This document shows, one piece after another, positions 53,125 to 61,715 of a stretch of DNA of 64,000 nt. The notes under the pieces are model-generated. The model was not told where the DNA came from. It searched no databases and saw nothing but the letters and a program-made list of their open reading frames with translations. Made by a program: the position numbers and the translations under genes. Numbering within the stretch: position 1 is the stretch's first letter; each line of letters begins with the position of its first letter. This DNA is from Candidatus Baltobacteraceae bacterium (GTDB taxonomy: Bacteria; Vulcanimicrobiota; Vulcanimicrobiia; Vulcanimicrobiales; Vulcanimicrobiaceae), in NCBI GenBank assembly GCA_036489885.1, contig DASXEW010000003.1:310001-374000 (forward strand), read 5' to 3'.

Positions 53125-54783
53125 TTAGGGAGCTGCGGACTTACGCACGTGCGCAAGAGCGCTTGCGATCGGGCCGCTCGTTTTCGAACCGTTCACCGTT
53201 CCAGCGAAATTGAAAACCGGCGTCGAGTCGGCGGTGCCGGCCGTCGAGTACATTGTCCCGGCAGCGCCCGCAGCTGCGGTCGCACCGAAATAGCCGCTGT
53301 TGATCGTCGTGAGCGTGCCCGCATTCACGAAGATCGTCGGCCCGGCTGCGGCGCCACCGCCTCCGCCTTCGAAAAAGAATATGTACGCGCCGCCTTGCGT
53401 GCCGTTCGAGCCGGTGCCGCCGCTTACGGTTCCGAGCTGACCGCCGATCCCGGCAGTGCCCCCCTCGTCGGCCGAGCCGCCACCGCCGCCCGGGCCACCG
53501 TTTCCGCCCGCGGTCGAGCCGAGGCCGCTGACGAGATTCTGGTTGATGCCCGCGCCGCCGCCGCCGCCGCCGAAGCCACCAGCGCCTGCCGCGCCGCCCG
53601 CTGTCGCGTTCCCCGCGCCGCTACCGCCACCCCCTCCGCCGAAGCCGCCCGCACCGCCGGCGCCGCCGACCGTGAAACCCGTCGCGGCAGAGCCGTTACT
53701 GCCGCCCGCATGACCCGCGAAACCGGGTCCGCCGGAACCTCCCGTCCCGTTGACCGTAATGCCGGACCCGCCGCCACCGCCGCCGCCGCCCGAGCCGCCG
53801 CTCGAGCCGTTGTCGTCGCTTTCCCCCACGCCCGCTCCAAGGATGCCACCGCCGCCGGACCCGGCGTTTCCGTTCGTCAGCGAATTTCCGCCGCTTCCGC
53901 CCATACCGCCGCCGCCGGTGCCGCCAACCCCGCCGCCCGTCTGTGGAGTGCCGCCATTCCCACCGGTTGCGCTGGAATTCAGAAAGAAGTCATTGGCGAC
54001 CGTGACGTTGGCTGTATTCACGAACACGCCGGCTCCAAGTCCGGCGCCGCCACCGCCTGCACCGCCGCCGCCGCCTCCGCCCGCGCCGCCGATCGCCGCG
54101 ATGTTTTGGACGAACAGGTTTTGCAGCGCGACGTTCCCGCTGTCAGCCCAGAAGGCGCGAAACGCGTTCGCGCCATCGATGACGACGCGCCCGAAAACAC
54201 CGCCGTCGATCGTGAGGTTCTGCGTAATCGGCGGCAGCGGACCGCCCAGCAAAATCACGCAGGTTGCCTGACCGCACATCGTCTGTGTGTCAAATACGAT
54301 CGTGTCGCCGGCTTGCGCGTTTGCAATTGCATAACGTAAATCACCGGAAACGCCCGCACCACTTCCTGGCGGCGTCCCCGGAGCCGAGTCGGCTGCAAGC
54401 GTGACGATGTCACGCGAAGGACTCGTCACGATGGAAAGCGTCTGCGCGGCGCTCGTCCCGGCAGACGTCGTGACCGTCACGTTAACGGTAGTCGCGTTTG
54501 TCGTAATCGGAATCGTAAGGGCGACGGAAATCGACGTCGAACTGTTGACGGTCACGGTTCCGACGGTGACGCTGCCTCCGCTCACGTTTACGCTGGCGCC
54601 GCTTGCGAAATTCGTTCCCGTCAGCGTTTCAAAGACTTCGGCGCCGGTAACGCCGCTGGTCGCGCTCAGCGCGGTTAAGGTCGGTGCACCGAGAGACGAA
54701 GACGATGTCGACGGATGCGAGCTACCCGACCCGCAGCCGGAAAGCAACAAACCGGCGAGCGCCCATGCAAGACGGAAACGCAT
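53125..54783 (-). CDS. Glycine-rich lipoprotein with IPT/TIG and beta-helix-like domain inside the dcw cluster
   Basis: 552 residues from the ATG at 54783, which shares one base with the ftsW stop (TGATG). Lipobox LLLSGC with Cys17. Residues about 33-120 look like an IPT/TIG Ig-fold (LTALSATSGVTGAEVF). About 125-235 resemble the start of right-handed beta-helix surface proteins (DLRYAIANAQAGDTIVFD; QNLTIDGGVFGRVVIDGA). About 240-480 are Gly-rich (GGAGGGGGGGAGGGG). A C-terminal segment (FNFAGTVNGSKTSGP) closes it. Anchored by lipid, it is probably at the cell surface. Function unknown; it lies between ftsW and murG, where no such gene is normally found. Confidence 0.85.
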   Translation of the reverse strand: MRFRLAWALAGLLLSGCGSGSSHPSTSSSSLGAPTLTALSATSGVTGAEVFETLTGTNFASGASVNVSGGSVTVGTVTVNSSTSISVALTIPITTNATTVNVTVTTSAGTSAAQTLSIVTSPSRDIVTLAADSAPGTPPGSGAGVSGDLRYAIANAQAGDTIVFDTQTMCGQATCVILLGGPLPPITQNLTIDGGVFGRVVIDGANAFRAFWADSGNVALQNLFVQNIAAIGGAGGGGGGGAGGGGAGLGAGVFVNTANVTVANDFFLNSSATGGNGGTPQTGGGVGGTGGGGMGGSGGNSLTNGNAGSGGGGILGAGVGESDDNGSSGGSGGGGGGGGSGITVNGTGGSGGPGFAGHAGGSNGSAATGFTVGGAGGAGGFGGGGGGSGAGNATAGGAAGAGGFGGGGGGAGINQNLVSGLGSTAGGNGGPGGGGGSADEGGTAGIGGQLGTVSGGTGSNGTQGGAYIFFFEGGGGGAAAGPTIFVNAGTLTTINSGYFGATAAAGAAGTMYSTAGTADSTPVFNFAGTVNGSKTSGPIASALAHVRKSAAP

Positions 54784-55916
54784 CAACTCACCGAGCGTCG
54801 CATCGGTACGGATCCGCGGGAGCGACCCACGTTCAAGATCAGCGCAACGGCGACGAGGCTGACGATCAGCGAGCTCCCACCGAACGAAATGAACGGTAGC
54901 GGGACGCCGGTGACCGGCCACGACGACGTCGTCACGCCGATATTGACGAAGGCTTGAATCACGATCAGCGCGGTGCAGCCGACTACCAAGAAAAACCCGA
55001 ACTGATCCGGCGCCGCGAGCGCGATCTTGATGGCGCGATACGCGAAACAGATGAAGAGCGCAATCACGAACAGTGCGCCAAGCAAACCGAGCTCTTCGCC
55101 GACGATGGCGAAGATGAAATCGGTGTATTGCTCGGGCAAATAGAAGAACTTCTGCCGCGAAAGTCCCAGTCCGACGCCGAATAGACTGCCGCTTCCGAGC
55201 GCGAGCAGCGATTGCACGATGTGGAAGCCCGTATTTTGCGGATCTTTCCACGGATCGAGAAACGCAAGAATACGCGCCCGTTTATACGGGCTCGCGAAGA
55301 TCTCAAAGATGACGAACGGCGCCGTCGCGAGCACGACGGCAACGAGATGTGGGACGCGTGCGCCGGCAATGAACATGATCGTGAAGGCCGTGAACACGAC
55401 CAGCGTCGCGGTACCCATGTCGGGCTCGACGAGCACGAGCGCCGCAAGCGCGAACGTCACGATCAAGAGCGGCCACAGTCCGCGCGTCAGCGAGCGAATC
55501 CGTTCTTGCCGGCGACTGATTGCGGCTGCGAGATAGACGATCAGGGCCAGCTTCGAAAACTCGGAGGGCTCGAATTGAAAACCGCCCGCTCCGATCCAGC
55601 GGCGCGCACCGCCGGAAACGATGCCGACATGCGGAACGAGCACGGCGACGAGCGCAAGCATCGCGGCGATCAAGATCGCGGCGTCGACCCGTCGCAAGAT
55701 GCGATAGTCGAGCTTGTACGCAATCGCGGCGCAGATCAGCGCCACGACCAGCCACATAAGCTGCCGCTTCAGAAAGTACGCGGTGTCGTGATGAAAGGCG
55801 TATGCGGTGGCGCTCGAGGCGCTGAACACCATCACGAGACCAAGTGCGACGAGCGCACCGACGATCGCGACGAGCGCGGCGTCAGGCGGACGAGGCGTGT
55901 CGGGACCCGAGGTCAA
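54783..55916 (-). CDS. ftsW: Lipid II polymerase FtsW (SEDS family)
   Basis: 377 residues from a TTG at 55916 (TTGA overlap with murD). Ten membrane segments. SEDS marks: MVFSASSATAYAF, GGARRWIGAGGFQFEPSEFSKL, VLVEPDMGTATLVVF, FAIVGEELGLLG and VTGVPLPFISFGGSS. A septal glycosyltransferase working with FtsI. It is FtsW rather than RodA by cluster position. Confidence 0.96.
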   Translation of the reverse strand: MTSGPDTPRPPDAALVAIVGALVALGLVMVFSASSATAYAFHHDTAYFLKRQLMWLVVALICAAIAYKLDYRILRRVDAAILIAAMLALVAVLVPHVGIVSGGARRWIGAGGFQFEPSEFSKLALIVYLAAAISRRQERIRSLTRGLWPLLIVTFALAALVLVEPDMGTATLVVFTAFTIMFIAGARVPHLVAVVLATAPFVIFEIFASPYKRARILAFLDPWKDPQNTGFHIVQSLLALGSGSLFGVGLGLSRQKFFYLPEQYTDFIFAIVGEELGLLGALFVIALFICFAYRAIKIALAAPDQFGFFLVVGCTALIVIQAFVNIGVTTSSWPVTGVPLPFISFGGSSLIVSLVAVALILNVGRSRGSVPMRRSVS

Positions 55917-57310
55917 TGCACCGCCTCTGTTCCACGTTCGAGACGTCTCACGGCCGCAACGAACGCTTCACCGCGCGCTTCCGCCGATGCGAACATGTCG
56001 AACGATGCGCAACCCGGTGAGAGCAGAACGACGTCGCCCGGCTTCGCCAGCTCTGAAGCGGCATCGACGGCATGCTCCATCGAGTCGGCGCGCACGACCT
56101 TGGCACGTTTGATGACCGACGCCATCTCTTCGGCGGCTGCACCGATCAGCACGACGGCACGCGTACGAGACGAAACCGCTTTTCCGAGATCGCTGAAATC
56201 CGTGCCCTTGGCTTTACCGCCGGCGATCAAGACGATGTGCCCGTCGTCGAACGTGCGAAGCGCCGCGATGACGGAGCCCGGATTGGTCGCCTTTGAGTCA
56301 TCGATGTAGCGAACGCCGCCAATCTCCGCGACCTCGGTGAGCCGGTGCGGCAAGGCCGCGAACGATTTTACGCTTTCGCGAATCTTCTTGGGCGCAACAC
56401 CGGCCGAAAGCGCCATCAACGTTGCCGCCATGACGTTGTCGACGTTGTGTTCGCCGAGCAGCGGTATCTCATCGACGTCCATGATGTCGATCGGACGCGG
56501 ATCACCGGTCGGCGGTGCGTAGACGACCTTTTCGTTGTTGCGCAGATAGAGAGTTGAATTTCGATGCGGCTCGCGCGAGTACCAGAGCGCGCGGCACTTC
56601 ACACGGATCGCGCCTTCGCCTTCGGCGAGCGTGCAAATCCGCTCGTCGTCGAGATTTCCGACGAACGTGTCGCCGGCGTTCTGATTGGCAAAGATACGGA
56701 ATTTGGCTTCCGCATACTCGTCCATCGAGAAGTAGCGATCCAGATGATCGGGCGAGATATTGATGATCGCGGAGATGCGCGGCTTGAAGCTGCGGATCGA
56801 TTCGAGCTGGAACGACGAGACTTCGGCCACGACCCAGTCGCTAGGCTCGGCAGCGAAGGCTTCTTCGATCAGCGGATTGCCGATGTTGCCGCCGACGCGC
56901 GCTTTCTTGTTCGAGCCGCGTAAAATGTGCCCGACGAGCGCCGTTGTCGTGGTTTTGCCCTTCGTGCCCGTGAGCGCGATGATCGGCGCTTTGCACAAAC
57001 GGAAAGCGACCTCGATCTCGCTGTAAACCGGGACCCGGGCGCTTTGCACGCGGCGCACGAGCGCAGAATTCAGCGGGACGCCGGGTGAGAGCACCGCAGC
57101 GTCGAGCTCGCCGAGAATCTCTTCGATATTGCCGGCGGCAACGAACGTTGCTTCGAGCTTCTTTAGCTCCGCAATCGCCGACGTCAAGTTCTCTTCGGGA
57201 CCTTCGTCCGTCGCCCAAATTTTCGAGCCGATTTCGGTCAGTACGCGCGCGCTTGAACGTCCGCTCTTTCCGAGACCGATGACGAGAACGCGCTCGAATC
57301 CGGCAATCAT
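55913..57310 (-). CDS. murD: UDP-MurNAc-L-alanine-D-glutamate ligase MurD
   Basis: 465 residues from the ATG at 57310, overlapping mraY by ATGA. VLVIGLGKSGRSSAR at the start, P-loop LTGTKGKTTTTALVG, VAEVSSFQLESI, ISPDHLDRYFSMDEY, RYIDDSKATNPGSV. Adds D-Glu to UDP-MurNAc-L-Ala. Confidence 0.97.
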   Translation of the reverse strand: MIAGFERVLVIGLGKSGRSSARVLTEIGSKIWATDEGPEENLTSAIAELKKLEATFVAAGNIEEILGELDAAVLSPGVPLNSALVRRVQSARVPVYSEIEVAFRLCKAPIIALTGTKGKTTTTALVGHILRGSNKKARVGGNIGNPLIEEAFAAEPSDWVVAEVSSFQLESIRSFKPRISAIINISPDHLDRYFSMDEYAEAKFRIFANQNAGDTFVGNLDDERICTLAEGEGAIRVKCRALWYSREPHRNSTLYLRNNEKVVYAPPTGDPRPIDIMDVDEIPLLGEHNVDNVMAATLMALSAGVAPKKIRESVKSFAALPHRLTEVAEIGGVRYIDDSKATNPGSVIAALRTFDDGHIVLIAGGKAKGTDFSDLGKAVSSRTRAVVLIGAAAEEMASVIKRAKVVRADSMEHAVDAASELAKPGDVVLLSPGCASFDMFASAEARGEAFVAAVRRLERGTEAVH

Positions 57311-58257
57311 GGGCGCACCGTTACGAGAGCGGCGCCGGCGAGCGAGCACAGCGCGGAGGCGATCCAAAATCGTGTGGTCACTTTCGTCTCCGGCCAGCCT
57401 CCAAGCTCGAAGTGATGGTGTAAAGGACTCATACGGAAGATACGTCGCTTCGTCATCTTAAATGAAGCGACTTGAAGAATCACGGAGAGCGCCTCGGCAG
57501 CGAAAACGCCGCCGATTAAGATCAGCACGAGCTGCATTCCGGTCAAGGTTGCGCCCCCGGCAAGCGCAGCGCCGAGCGCGAGAGACCCGGTGTCGCCCAT
57601 GAACACCTTAGCCGGATGAAAATTGTAGACGAGAAACGCCAGGACGCTGCCGATCATCGCCAGCTCGAAGATGCCGACGTCGTTCTGTCCGCGCGCGAAC
57701 GCGACATAGGCGACGACGGCGAGTGGCGGCACGATCGTTCCACCCGCGAGCCCATCGAGTCCGTCCGTTAGGTTGACGGCGTGCGTCGTCGCGACGATCG
57801 CACAAATGCTCAGAATGATGAAGACTGCGGTCGAGACTTCTCCCAAGCCGAAGATCGACGGCTGGAATCCGGATTGCGTCGCAAGCACGATCCATACGAA
57901 TCCGGCGGCGGCAACACCCGTGGCCAGGAGCTTGGTTCGTGCGCGCAGCCCGCGATTGCGTCCGAGGCGAATCCCCATCATATCGTCGGCGAAGCCGATC
58001 GCCGCGCAGGCTACGACCAAAACGACGAGGGCAACCGTCATGGCGCTGGGCGCCGCAATCAGCGCAGCGATCGGTCCGAGTAAAAAGAGCACGCCGCCCA
58101 TCGTTGGCGTCCCGGTCTTCGTTTGATGTGTCTTGGGTGCGTCTTCGTACGCAGTTTGCTTTGCGGACAATGCCCGCAGAGCGTTTATCAACGGGCGTCC
58201 AAGCGCGAACGCCGCCACGAGCGCACCGCCGAATGCCGCCGCCGCGCTCATTCCCAT
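57307..58257 (-). CDS. mraY: Phospho-MurNAc-pentapeptide translocase MraY
   Basis: 316 residues from the ATG at 58257; a second ATG at 58251 makes an ATGA with the preceding stop and is equally possible. Polytopic. MraY marks: KTGTPTMGGVLFL, IGFADDMMGI, AVNLTDGLDGLAGG, VFMGDTGSLALG and SPLHHHFELGGWPETKV. Transfers phospho-MurNAc-pentapeptide to undecaprenyl phosphate. Confidence 0.97.
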   Translation of the reverse strand: MGMSAAAAFGGALVAAFALGRPLINALRALSAKQTAYEDAPKTHQTKTGTPTMGGVLFLLGPIAALIAAPSAMTVALVVLVVACAAIGFADDMMGIRLGRNRGLRARTKLLATGVAAAGFVWIVLATQSGFQPSIFGLGEVSTAVFIILSICAIVATTHAVNLTDGLDGLAGGTIVPPLAVVAYVAFARGQNDVGIFELAMIGSVLAFLVYNFHPAKVFMGDTGSLALGAALAGGATLTGMQLVLILIGGVFAAEALSVILQVASFKMTKRRIFRMSPLHHHFELGGWPETKVTTRFWIASALCSLAGAALVTVRP

Positions 58258-58946
58258 AATGGACTCGCTCCCTGCGCGCGCCACTTCAAGATAACAATCG
58301 GCGTTTGTTGATCGGAGTTTCCGTGCGGATTTCCCAGCAACGCGTGCTCGACGGCTGAACGGGCGACTCCGGTCGAGGCACCCAGCACCTTCGCAATGCG
58401 CAAATCGTTTGCGTCGACGACGACGCAGCCCGCGGCCAGACGCTGCGCGCACGCCTGCGCAAACGCGTCCGGATCTTCGGGACCCAGAACGATCGCTTGC
58501 TCGTATGGCGGCATCGTCCCGGTGTAGCCGTCGATCTCCGCAATTGCTTCGCCGAGCCGCTCGTAGAGAACGCCGCGCTTTCCGCAGATGCGCCCGACGA
58601 CGTGTGCGGCGACGGCGCCGAGGAGGGCCGGCGTTCCGACGCGATCGATCACCAGCTGCATCGATTCGGGCTGACTGAGCGTCGCCATTGCACCCGCGCG
58701 CCGCGCGAGTGCGTACGCGAGCCGCGATGGACGGACGTATTCGGCCCCGATGAACCTGCCTTGCGCGATTGCGAGCGCCGTCTCACTGATGGCAACGACG
58801 TCACTCGGCTGCAGCATGCCGGCCGTCGCTTCCGCGACCACGTTGACGAGATCGTCGCCGCGCGCAACCAAGCGCGTGCGAATCGGCAGTGCGACGAGCC
58901 CCTCGGGGAGCTCACGTTCACGGACGGAGAGCTTTGAGTCCGTCAA
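58248..58946 (-). CDS. CofE-like (F420-0:gamma-glutamyl ligase family) protein in the dcw cluster
   Basis: 232 residues from a TTG at 58946, chosen because GGAGGAG lies about six bases upstream inside murF; earlier codons in this frame have no family similarity. The body matches the F420_ligase fold: LPIRTRLVARGDDLVNVV, DVVAISETALAIAQGRFIG, then KRGVLYERLGEAIAEIDGYT and VVVDANDLRIAKVLGAST. True CofE adds glutamate to coenzyme F420 by a gamma bond. No other F420 gene is seen, and the position between murF and mraY suggests action on a peptidoglycan precursor or its glutamate. The substrate is unproven. Confidence 0.8.
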   Translation of the reverse strand: MTDSKLSVRERELPEGLVALPIRTRLVARGDDLVNVVAEATAGMLQPSDVVAISETALAIAQGRFIGAEYVRPSRLAYALARRAGAMATLSQPESMQLVIDRVGTPALLGAVAAHVVGRICGKRGVLYERLGEAIAEIDGYTGTMPPYEQAIVLGPEDPDAFAQACAQRLAAGCVVVDANDLRIAKVLGASTGVARSAVEHALLGNPHGNSDQQTPIVILKWRAQGASPLWE

Positions 58947-60291
58947 GGATCTCCTCCATCTTGTACATGCGCGAACCTTTGAGCAGAATCGAATCGCCCT
59001 CGCGCATATTGACGCGCAGCCACTGCATGGCATGCGCATTGTTCTCGTACGGGACGATTGCGAGCGGGTCCATTCCGGCGCGAACGGCGCCTCGAATCGT
59101 CGAATCGGCGTGCTCGCCGCCGATCAGCACGACGTCGATCCCGCAAGCGGGAAGCGCGGCGCCGATTGCTTCGTGCATCTGCGATGACTCGATACCCAGC
59201 TCGGCCATTCCACCCAGCACGGCTATTCGACGCGCTGCGGGTTCGTCAGAAAACGCGTTCAACGTCGCGAGCGTCCCGGAGAGCGATGCATTGTACGCAT
59301 CATAGACGAGATGCACGCCGCCCGGCAGTGACATGCGCTCGTATCGTCCCGGCGGAAGCGTTAATTTCGGGATTGCCTCGACGATGGCGGCCGGCGTCAT
59401 GCCGACGGCGCGCGCTGCGGTCGCGGCCGCAGCGAGATTCGCAAGGTTGTGATCGCCGGGCAGCGACGTCGTCATGGGAAGCGTTTCAGCGCCGGCGGCA
59501 TCCGCGAATACGATGGCATCGCGCGCCGGAATCAACGTCGCAGGCAACAGGACGGTCTCGAAGACGGACTCGCCCGCACCGAACCAACCCGGTGCTCGCT
59601 GCAGCGATCCGACGCGGCGGCGCGATTCTTCGTCGCCGACGTTGAGGATCGCGATCGCGCCGGTCGAGAACAGGCCCCACTTCGTATTCGCGAGCCGCTC
59701 GCGCGTCTCGAAGACTTCCAGATGGGCTTCGCCGATGTTCGTCAGGATGCCGAGATGCGGCATTGCGATGTTGCAGAGCTCGGCGATCTCGCCGTCGTGT
59801 CGCGCTCCCATCTCGACGACGACGACCTGCTCGTCACCATCGAGCGAGAGCAAGAGTTTGCTGACCCCGATCTCGTTGTTCTCGTTCTGTGGCGTCGCGG
59901 CGAGCTTGCGGCCTGCAAATGAAAGCAGCGACGCGAGCAGCGCCTTCGTCGTCGTCTTTCCCGTGCTGCCCGTAATCGCAACAAAGATCGCGTTCGAGTG
60001 CGAACGCGCCGCAGCGCCAAGGGCCATATAAGCACGGAGCGGATCCTCGACGACGATTCCCGGCTTGCCGGCAAGCATTTCTTGACTCGTGACGATCGCG
60101 AGTGCCGCGCACTTTGCAAACGCGTCGCCCACGAAATCGGCGCCGTCGAAATTTTCGCCGCGCAGCGCGACGAACGCGTCGCCCGGCTCGATGTGCCGCG
60201 TATCGGTTACGATCCGAACGGCCTCTGAGGGTGGTTGACCGACGGGCCGGCCGCCGGTTGCATCGCAGAGCTCGCCGAACGAGAATCTCAT
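58918..60291 (-). CDS. murF: UDP-MurNAc-tripeptide-D-Ala-D-Ala ligase MurF
   Basis: 457 residues, ATGA overlap with murE. VTDTRHIEPGDAFVALRG near the N-terminus, P-loop ITGSTGKTTTKALL, TPQNENNEIGVSKLLL, VYDAYNASLSG and LLKGSRMYKMEEIL near the end. Adds D-Ala-D-Ala. The last 29 bases encode the start of the CofE-like gene. Confidence 0.97.
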   Translation of the reverse strand: MRFSFGELCDATGGRPVGQPPSEAVRIVTDTRHIEPGDAFVALRGENFDGADFVGDAFAKCAALAIVTSQEMLAGKPGIVVEDPLRAYMALGAAARSHSNAIFVAITGSTGKTTTKALLASLLSFAGRKLAATPQNENNEIGVSKLLLSLDGDEQVVVVEMGARHDGEIAELCNIAMPHLGILTNIGEAHLEVFETRERLANTKWGLFSTGAIAILNVGDEESRRRVGSLQRAPGWFGAGESVFETVLLPATLIPARDAIVFADAAGAETLPMTTSLPGDHNLANLAAAATAARAVGMTPAAIVEAIPKLTLPPGRYERMSLPGGVHLVYDAYNASLSGTLATLNAFSDEPAARRIAVLGGMAELGIESSQMHEAIGAALPACGIDVVLIGGEHADSTIRGAVRAGMDPLAIVPYENNAHAMQWLRVNMREGDSILLKGSRMYKMEEILDGLKALRP

Positions 60292-61715
60292 GCCAGCGCC
60301 GCGCGAACTTCATCGCGATCGTCGAAATGCGTGCGCGCCGCACCGATGATCTGATAATCCTCGTGACCTTTGCCGGCAACGACGACGACATCGCCTTTGC
60401 GCGCGCGCTTGATTGCGGCACGAATCGCGACTCGGCGATCGAGCTCGACTTCAGCGTTAGGAGCGCCGGCCAGGATCTCACGTGCAATCGCCAACGGATC
60501 TTCGGAGCGTGGATTGTCGTTCGTGACGATCACAACGTCCGCCAGATTGCTTGCAATCGTTCCCATTTGCGGACGTTTTCCCGCATCGCGATCGCCGCCG
60601 CACCCAAAGACGACGAAGAGCTTCCCGCCGTCCATCGTTTCCCGGGTCGCCCGGAGCACGTTCGCGAGCGCATCCGGCGTGTGCGCGTAATCAACGATCG
60701 CGACGACACCGTCGCGCGCGTAGCGTTCCATTCGGCCCGGTACCGGAGGCAGGCCGTGCAAAGCCGTCGCGGCCTTGTTCAAGTCGAGCTCGAGCGAGCG
60801 CGCGATGGCAAGCGCGCAGAGCGCATTGCGCACATTGAATCGTCCCGGGAGCGGAACTTCGACGCGCGCTCCGTCGACGGCGAAGGTGCTCGCATCCGGA
60901 CGCAGCTCGACATCGGTCGCGCGAAGATCGGCCGGCGCATCGAGCGCGTAGGTGACGACGGGAGTTCCACGCGAGCGCAGCTCGCTCGCCCAATTGGCGC
61001 CGTGCGGATCGTCGACGTCGAGCACCGCACGCTCGGCCAGATCGAAGAGACGGCGCTTGGCTGCGGCGTATGCATCGATCGTCAGATGGAAATCGAGATG
61101 ATCGCGCGTCAGGTTTGTAAACGCGCCGACAGTGAAACGAATGTCATCGACGCGATGCAATGCAAGCGCGTGGGAAGAGACTTCCATCGTGACGGCTTTG
61201 GCTCCGAGATCGAGCATCGTCGCAAGCGTCTCTTGCAACTCGATCGGGAGCGGCGTCGTGTTTTGCAAGCCTCGCGTCCACTCGCCGTACGATGCGCCGA
61301 GCGTTCCGACGTATCCGGAGCGAATTCCGCACGCATCCAGGAGCGCACGCGTCATGTGCGTCGTCGTCGTCTTGCCGTTGGTTCCCGTGATTCCGATGAC
61401 GCGAAGCTTGTGCGACGGCTCGCCGTAGAATCGCGCGGCTAAGCGCGAAAGCGCAATACGCGTGTCGGCGACGCGAATGATTGTCGCGCGGCCATCAACA
61501 GGTTTGCGGTCGACGACGATCGCGCGAGCGCCGGCCGCGATAGCGTCGGAAAGAAATCTGTGTCCATCCACGTGCTCGCCCGCAATCGCAACGAACATCG
61601 CGCCGGGGGCGACATTTCGCGAATCGGCGGCGAGCGCCGTGATCGCGACGCCGTCAACCGGACCGTCAACATTGGCGTCCGGAATTGCCTCGAGTAAGCG
61701 GGCAAGCGGCATCAT
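60288..61715 (-). CDS. murE: UDP-MurNAc-tripeptide synthetase MurE (meso-DAP type)
   Basis: 475 residues. P-loop ITGTNGKTTTTHM, TMEVSSHALALHRV, NLTRDHLDFH. The DNPRSEDP motif is the meso-diaminopimelate form (lysine-adding MurE differs here), so the wall is predicted to be DAP-type. ATGA overlaps on both sides. Confidence 0.97.
   Translation of the reverse strand: MMPLARLLEAIPDANVDGPVDGVAITALAADSRNVAPGAMFVAIAGEHVDGHRFLSDAIAAGARAIVVDRKPVDGRATIIRVADTRIALSRLAARFYGEPSHKLRVIGITGTNGKTTTTHMTRALLDACGIRSGYVGTLGASYGEWTRGLQNTTPLPIELQETLATMLDLGAKAVTMEVSSHALALHRVDDIRFTVGAFTNLTRDHLDFHLTIDAYAAAKRRLFDLAERAVLDVDDPHGANWASELRSRGTPVVTYALDAPADLRATDVELRPDASTFAVDGARVEVPLPGRFNVRNALCALAIARSLELDLNKAATALHGLPPVPGRMERYARDGVVAIVDYAHTPDALANVLRATRETMDGGKLFVVFGCGGDRDAGKRPQMGTIASNLADVVIVTNDNPRSEDPLAIAREILAGAPNAEVELDRRVAIRAAIKRARKGDVVVVAGKGHEDYQIIGAARTHFDDRDEVRAALA

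Noticed and set aside
53456-54271. Proline-rich proteins on the plus strand
   Set aside because: They are antisense reflections of the Gly-rich lipoprotein gene (GGC/GCC codons read as Pro), lack ribosome sites and match no family.
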